DNA of 64,000 nucleotides from Taxillus chinensis (Eukaryota; Streptophyta; Magnoliopsida; Santalales; Loranthaceae). The position numbers and the translations under genes were made by a program. Every line of letters begins with the position of its first letter. Within the stretch, counting starts at the first letter, position 1. The notes beneath the pieces were generated by a model. That model was given only the letters and a program-made list of their open reading frames with translations. It was not told the DNA's origin and made no database searches. The stretch covers positions 10,160,078 through 10,224,077 of the forward strand of contig CM042088.1 in the NCBI GenBank assembly GCA_023512835.1, written 5' to 3'. Below, piece after piece: positions 57,586-64,000 of this stretch.

Positions 57586-58837
57586 TGTTGGATCAAGCCC
57601 AGAATTTGGATAATGCTAATAAAGCCTTATGTAATTTGATCTGAGATCTTTTGTATTTCTTTGATCGTTGCAGAAGATATGTTATTAATCCGGAGATACA
57701 CTCGTGAGAGCAAAGCTAAGGACAGGATACATAATCCTGATCCGGATAAGAGTGAGTGTCGTCAAACACTTGGTAAATAACCAAGTCACCAATACATACA
57801 GAATAAGGAACATTCGTGTGGACTAAGTCAAATTGATGCTAAGTAAGAGTCTTGGTTTACAAGGTCGCACGAAGTAAAAGAAGACACGGAGTAAGGCATC
57901 CGAGTCTTCCATACATGCGGAATAAGGAAGTACTAATGCGGAATAAGGACCCGAGTCTTTATTAGATACGGAGTAAGGAAATTAGATGCGGAGTAAGGAA
58001 TCCGGGCCACTCACTTATATGGAGTAAGGAAATTAGATGCGGAGTAAGGAATCCAGGCCACTCACTTATACGGAGTAAGGAACTTACATACGGAGTAAGG
58101 AAGCCCTGACACGGACTAAGGATTCCAGTACCAAATAGATATGGAGTAAGCAATCACTGACACGGAGTAAGGTTCCGAGCCTCATTAGCTACGGAGTAAG
58201 GAAAATTACACCGGACCAAGAAGATACTGCTTCAACTCAACCGCATTTAAAGTTATCAGCTCGCAGTGTCCCGATGTAAGACAAACTCGTTGAGAACCTG
58301 AAGAATCTTACACGTGGATCACCCGGATATGTGGACACGACCTTAATTATATTTGGGAACTCACAAAGACATTTGTACTCTTCAAACCCAAGATCTTGAG
58401 CTCCACAATCCGCAGCAGTCAAGGCAGAGAGATTATCGAGGGATAGTTAGTGCTGAACGCATTCCGGAACTACAAGTTCCAAGGCTGTCTCTTAGGAATG
58501 TTTTGTATAAATATTCATACTTGTACATTTGTGTATGAGCGCGTATGTGCATTTGTAAGCAAAGATTAACCCTATGTATGCACAAGCGGCTTTAATTTTT
58601 GGGAGATAGAATTTGGCTAATGTGTGAGTTCATTTGTAAACAGAGTGTAAGAGAGTCTTGCTTCTATTTTGTTGTATTTATCTTGTATAATAAAACAAAA
58701 TACTTCCACTATCTGGTTATCTTCCGCAGTGATTCTATCACTTAACTAGATAAGTGCTTGTGTCTTAAGAGAAAGAAAAGAGTTTCGATAAGAGCCTATT
58801 CACTATTCACCCCCCTCCAGGCTCCAAGGGATCATCA
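57586..58837 (+). repeat. 5' LTR of element C
   Basis: 1252 bases from TGTTGGATCA to GATCATCA. Bases 57880-58205 carry about ten copies of 'acggagtaaggaa'. 'ttgtataaatattc' near 58502 may be the TATA box. Confidence 0.9.
57880..58205. repeat. Degenerate array of 'acggagtaaggaa'
   Basis: About ten units spaced roughly 20-35 bases in the U3 part of the LTR. The same word stands at the A/B junction (16184-16198) and at 2184-2198. Confidence 0.8.
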
Positions 58838-58839
58838 AG

Positions 58840-58851
58840 TGGTATCAGAGC
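58840..58851 (+). other. Primer-binding site of element C
   Basis: tggtatcagagc, complementary to plant initiator tRNA-Met, two bases from the LTR end. Confidence 0.92.
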
Positions 58852-58898
58852 AAGTTCTATTTGTTCTAAGTAGAGATCCCACTCTTTCAATCTCAGAA

Positions 58899-60253
58899 AT
58901 GGCCGAAGAAAGCAGTATGCTATTCAACACTCGCCTTAACTCCGGAGGTGCACAGGAGCCCATCCCGAATCGAAGCGGCGGTGAAAATGTCGACCCACCT
59001 CAACCTGCGTTGCCGCCGCGCTTCTCAACCACGGAGTTCTGGCTTTACTCTGACGAAACCGCCCAAATTCACACCTGAGCTTTTCTCCCAGTGGAAAGCT
59101 CACATGAAGATGTTTATGGTATGCCATGATCATCTTATGTGGCCATGTCTTCATCAGGAGATTCCAATTCCGATGACTATCGGAGAACATGGAGTTAGGA
59201 GGCCAAAGACAGATGCTGAACTTACCAACGATGAAAGAGCCTGGAAGTGCGCTAGTGAAAAGGCTCTGGCTTATGTTACATCGTCTTTGGATTCCGAGGC
59301 TTTCACGGACGTCCAGGGCTGCACGACAAAGAAAAGCCGTTTGGGACAAACCGACAATCCTCTATGAGGGGAGTCAGTCCCAGGATGCAAAACGTGATCC
59401 GTACTCTCCAGACGAACTTTGAGAGTTTCAATCATAAACCGGGCGAATCACTTGAAAGCATCTATCGGAGATTCAGCAAGCTCATTCTTGAGCCGAAGAC
59501 GTCAATGAGCACTATTCTCAATCCCGGATCAATGACAAGTTCTTTCGCTCCTTGCCGAATCGCTACTACTCCAAACAACTCCAGATGCAATCGACAAGAA
59601 CGCGGTATGTTCCCCTTGAAGAACTATATGGAGAGCTGCGGACTCACGAAGTCAGGTTTAAGTACTCTGACCGGGATGAGAAAATAGCTCGGAAAGAAAA
59701 GGGGGTAGCTCTCAAAGCTACAAAATGTCTAAACATACTGAGGAATGATGATACGGACGTGTCCGAGAATTTTGATTTTGACGAGGAGGAGGAGATAGCA
59801 CTTCTTGTCAAATCCTTTGAGCGATTCCTATGGAAAAGCAGAAAAGGGTTCAAGAGACGCTCATCATCATCCTTCCAAAGGAAGGAGCGACCAGAGTCTA
59901 GTTCCCAGGAATGCTTCAACTGTGGGAAAACCGGTCACTGGGCCAAGGAATGCAGGTCTAAATTAAAAGTGGCCGAGAAAAGTGACAAGGTAACTCCTCG
60001 CCGCTCCACCTCATACAACAGCAAGAACAAAAGGAAGGCGCTCGTGACAAAATACATGAGTGGCTCGGAAGAAGAGGAGGAATCCTCGGATGATGAGCCA
60101 ACCACTAAGCCGAACGTCTGCCTCATGGCAAATACTGAGGTACCTTCTATCTCTGAGCTCCTGAGTAAATTAGAATCTCTTACTACTGCATGTGATCATG
60201 AAAAGAATGAGAGACTAATAATTACTCAAATGTACAAAGATATGGAAAGTTAG
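58899..60253 (+). pseudogene. gag of element C
   Basis: Same start (MAEESSMLF) and domains as B: FTPELFSQWKA, FMVCHDHLMWPC, ESLESIYRRFSKL, knuckle CFNCGKTGHWAKEC (about 59914-59955). Frame changes near 59010-59035, 59330 and 59500-59550 break it. It ends at the TAG 60251-60253 that B also has. Confidence 0.88.
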
Positions 60254-61551
60254 AATAAACATCTTGAATTTACTATTAATAGACTCGAAAAGGACATCAC
60301 TGACTTCAGAGGAAAAGAAGCTTGGTATCACGATCTATGAGCTGAAAATCATTTGTTAAATACCAATCTCTCAGGCCTACAAGTTATAGTAAAAAGACTC
60401 AAAAATGAACTGGAACAGGAAAAGGAAATAAATCCTAAGTGGCTAAAATCCGGGGAAATAGCCTCTACCTTTAGGACTGATCCTGACGACATCCGAGTCA
60501 AACCTGGCCTAGGTTCCGAGTCATCAACATCCATAGCTCAAGCTACTGAGTGTCCTCCGGATTTCACTCCTAAACTAACCAACTTATATGCTGTTAGTAC
60601 ATCTAAACCGTTGGATGGTTTCATTTCGGATGGCACCATAGTTTATGATCGTGGAGTCGAGGTCATTCTTGCACTTCCCGAAGCAGTAACACCCGTAACT
60701 AAAGATGAAGGGAAGGCTGCTGCAGTTAAAGCCAAAACTGTAGCACCCAAAAAGAAAGACAAGGCTAAGGCTGATGCATCTAGGGCCAAGAGCGCGTCAC
60801 CCAAATGCAATGGATTAGGCCACAAGGAACAGAGTAGAAAGTCTGTAAAATCTAAGAGACCTGTATCCCCTATTTGTACTTCACATTATAGTGTCTGTTC
60901 CATCTGTAGGGAAATAGGTCATTATCACTATGAATGTTGGAGTTTATCTGGTAACTGGCTTTGTAATCAATTTCATATCAATAAAGATCAGTTAAACAAA
61001 AAGGGTTCTTCGAGCAAAACAAAATCTAAAACTCGAAGGAGTATCTCTCCCAAGAAAACCCAAATAAAAGAGGCACTAGTCGAAGGTTTGAAGCATAATT
61101 TGCTAAGTGTCAGTAATTTATGTGACAAAGGATTTACTGTTTCCTTTATGTCCAACACCTGTACAGTAAGGGAAAACTTATCCGGAGATGTAAAGTTATC
61201 CGGATCAAGAGATGGGGACATATACTCAGTGGTCTTAAGAAATAATTCTTCTGACTCTGTATGCTTCCTCACTAAAGCTTCAGATGAAGATAGTTGGTTA
61301 TGGCACAAGCGATGCGCACATTTAAACTTTAAGACACTGTCTAAGTTAGCATCACTTGATCTTGTCACTGGTCTACCTAAACTCAAATACTCCAGATACA
61401 CTCTCTGTCGAGAATGCCAACTCGGCAAACAGACCAAACATAGCTTTAAGAGCAAATCAGTTAATTCAATAACTGCTCCTCTGCAACTTCTTCATATGGA
61501 CCTCTGTGGTCCTATTTCTGTTCCTTCGCTGGTCAGGCGAGATATACCCTT
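60254..61551 (+). pseudogene. Linker, deleted protease and start of integrase, element C
   Basis: In frame with gag's last part. After a TGA near 60338 it has the coiled-coil-like LKNELEQEKEINPKWL and the second knuckle CSICREIGHYHYEC. Near 61073 the sequence jumps from the basic linker to EGLKHNLLSVSNLCDKGF: about 360 bases present in B (about 19047-19407), with the protease DSG, are missing and the frame is kept. GAG-pre-integrase (WLWHKRCAHLNF, CRECQLGK) and HMDLCGPIS follow. A shift near 61532 ends the frame. Confidence 0.85.
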
Positions 61552-64000
61552 GTGGTTATCGATGATTTCACCAGATACACATGGGTGATGTTCCTGAAAT
61601 CAAAGGATCAAACTTTTGAGCATCTTGTACATCTTTTCAACTGGATAAGCAACTCACAAGGACTGAGCATAAAGTGCATCAGGAGTGATCATGGTACAGA
61701 ATTTGATTTTTCAGATATGAGATCATATTGTTCTGAACAGGGCATTCAGCATGACTTCTATGCGCCCAGAACTCCACAACAAATGGGGTAGCTGAGCGCA
61801 AGAATCGTACTTTAGTCGAGGCTGGCAAATCTATGTTAGCAGGGGCAACGCTTCCTCTCGGCCTATGGGTCAAGTCGTGTCCACCGCCTGCTATTTTCAA
61901 AACAGAACTCTAATAAATAAATCTACCATGAAAACACCCTATGAGATGTGGAGAGGACGAAAACCTTCAATTTCACATTTCAGAGCTTTTGGGTGTACTT
62001 GCTATATATTGATAAATGGCAAAGAGACCCGGAATAAATTTGAACCAAAATCTGATGATGGGATTTTTGTCGGGTACTCATTACATAGCAAGGCTTATCG
62101 GGTCTTCAATAGAAAACTTTTCAAAGTTGAAGAATCTATCCATGTGACTTTTGATGAAGGTAACCTTGATTGGTCAAAAGTCGGTTCTTCAAGTTCTAAT
62201 GTGCAGGTCATGGACAGCAACGTCGATTATTCGAAGTTTATGAATGTTCCTGTTACACATCTTGACCAACCACGTGGCATCAGCGAAGCACAAAGAAATT
62301 ATATGGATGATGCTACGGATGACTCGGACTCCGGACTACCATTTAGCTCTGGATATACTCCTACGGATACCCAAAATTCCGGAGCACCTTCAAGTCCATC
62401 CGGACTAGTTAACACTGAAAGAAACAGTGTTGAAGAACCATCTAGTTCAACCATACCTCTCAATACGGAAACATCTAGTCCGGACGAAGCTCAACCAGCG
62501 GATACAACTGAACCACCTAATCTGGAAGAGCTTCAAATTGTTCAAGATCATCCATCACATGCACAGAATTACAGATGGACTCGAAACCATCCCTCAGATC
62601 AAGTGATTGGTGATCCTACTGTTGGTGTAAGAACAAGAGCAGCCACCTCCAACATGAGTCTTTACTCGTATTTTCTATCTCAAATAGAACCAAAGGTGGT
62701 AGATAAAGCTCTTCAGGATTCGAATTGGATAGAAGCCATGCAAGAAGAGCTGAATCAATTTAAGAGAAATAATGTGTGGACCTTAGTACCAAGGCCTAAG
62801 TCTCAGCAAGTCATTGGCGTTAAATGGGTGTTCCGGAACAAGCTTGATACGGATGGAATAGTAATCCGAAACAAAGCCAGACTGGTAGCCAAAGGATATC
62901 GTCAAGAAGAAGGAATAGATTATGATGAGACCTTTGCTCCGATAGCAAGACTTGAGGCAATCCGAATGTTTACTGCGTATGCTTCATATGAAAACTTCAT
63001 AGTTTATCAAATGGACGTCAAGAGCGCATTCCTGAATGGAGATCTTCAAGAGGAGGTATACGTTGAACAACCTCCCGGCTTCATTGAACCTAAGGCAGGA
63101 CATCTTGTCTACAAGCTTCGGAAAGCTTTATATGGTTTGAAGCAAGCTCCAAGAGCCTGGTACGACACACTGTCAGAATTCCTACTTGCTCATAACTTCC
63201 AAAAAGGGAAGATAGACACCACCCTATTTCTACGAAAAGAGAAAGGACACACTCTGATCGTACCAATATACGTGGATGATATCATTTTCGGATCAATGAA
63301 TCCGAAGCTTTGTGAAGAGTTTGCTAAGTTGATGACAGGCAAGTTTGAGATGAGCATGATGGGAGAACTGTCCTACTTCCTTGGAATAGAAGTTAAACAA
63401 TTAAAGGAAGGAATCTTCATTAATCAAGCTAAGTACACTCACGATCTTATTAAGAAGTTTGGTATGGAAGGTTCATCTCCCGTCAAAACTCCCATGCCTG
63501 TCAGTGCCAAGTTAGATCCCGATGTCGACGGCATATCAGTAAATGTGACTGACTACAGAGGGATGATCGGATCCTTGCTGTATCTTACAGCAAGTCACCC
63601 AGACATTATGTTTGCAACTTGCATCTATGCACGATACCAGGCGAATCCCAAGGAGTCACATATGCTTCATGTTAAACGGATATTAAGGTATCTCAAGGGA
63701 ACGATGAATTTGGGACTCCGGTACCCAAAGGAGTCCAACTTCACCTTATCCAGGATACTCGATGCCGACTTCACTGGATGTCGCATCGACAGGAAGAGCA
63801 CAAGTGGTACATGTCGGTTTCTTGGAAATAGATTAATTTCATGGTTCGATAAGAAGCGAGAATTCCGTATCAACCTCTACTGTTGAAGCGGAATATATAG
63901 GCTGCTGGGAGTTGCTTGCGCACGACTACTCCTGGATGCAAAGTCAACTTACTGACTACGGTTTTAACATGTCATCTATTCCACTCTACTGCGACAACAC
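61552..64000 (+). pseudogene. Integrase, RT and RNase H of element C
   Basis: Integrase: VIDDFTRYTWVMFLKS, RSDHGTEF, and AERKN with the catalytic Glu kept. One A is missing near 61782 and a further base near 61866; with the shift at 61532 these restore the frame. From 61865 to 63886 it is open: [50 protein letters not shown] at 63269-63280, [14 protein letters not shown]. RNase H begins ([16 protein letters not shown]), shifts near 63858, and is cut by the window end. Confidence 0.9.

Larger units (their letters stand above)
57586..64000 (+). mobile_element. Element C: second SIRE-like copia copy, right end cut by window
   Basis: Complete 5' LTR, intact PBS, gag-pol to RNase H, then the window ends. 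Sequence is close to B over gag-pol. It is inserted in the gag of G; the five bases before it are aatgc. It lacks the protease active site. Whether it carries ORF3 cannot be seen. Confidence 0.92.

Noticed and set aside
58840..58851. tRNA gene fragment
   Set aside because: Only 12 bases matching the tRNA-Met end beside an LTR: a primer-binding site.

Overview
This window is a nested stack of plant LTR retrotransposons. No host gene, rRNA, tRNA gene or CRISPR array could be supported. The plant origin is shown by Ty3/gypsy clades (Tat/Ogre-like, Tekay-like chromovirus, Athila-like) and a SIRE-like Ty1/copia family, by primer-binding sites matching plant initiator tRNA-Met and probably tRNA-Arg, and by long AT-rich LTRs. 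A flowering plant, probably a eudicot, is my inference; the species cannot be told. Almost every coding region is broken by in-frame stops and frameshifts, so nearly all coding entries are pseudogenes.

Layout. (A) 1-16204, minus strand: Ogre-like Ty3/gypsy element with ~3 kb LTRs, an extra ORF1 before gag, two RNase H domains and a predicted intron between protease and reverse transcriptase; its left LTR runs off the window. (B) 16204-29709, plus strand: SIRE-like copia element with gag-pol and then, between pol and the 3' LTR, a third ORF (24251-29379). Its N-terminal half resembles plant transposon-associated proteins and its C-terminal part looks like a Ulp1/C48 SUMO-protease catalytic domain. 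A solo LTR (26133-28549), itself holding a smaller solo LTR, interrupts this ORF. (D) 29710-32586: copia fragment lacking both ends. (E') 32587-33105 plus 41367-42949, minus strand: one LTR of the E family, split by element F. (F) 33106-41366, minus strand: LTR-PBS-decayed interior-PPT-LTR. (E) 42950-52957, plus strand: Tekay-like element with gag, protease, RT, RNase H, integrase and a chromodomain-like tail. (G) 52958-57585, minus strand: Athila-like gag-protease derivative that has lost RT to integrase. (C) 57586-64000, plus strand: second copy of family B, inserted in the Athila gag, running off the right edge and lacking the protease active site.

How it fits together. A once-active family would transcribe from the LTR TATA boxes, package RNA with Gag, prime on tRNA at the PBS, and copy and integrate with protease, RT, RNase H and integrase. 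No element here looks able to do all this alone; several would depend on proteins made elsewhere. The best candidate for something new is ORF3 of family B: a Ulp1-like protease gene in the position where SIRE elements usually carry an env-like ORF, with its own TATA-like sequence upstream. Other leads are the Ogre intron that exactly restores the reading frame, an amber codon shared by both family-B copies, paired palindromic boxes upstream of TATA in two unrelated LTRs, two near-perfect palindromes at the E/G border, and a patch of dense small deletions that suggests local assembly error.
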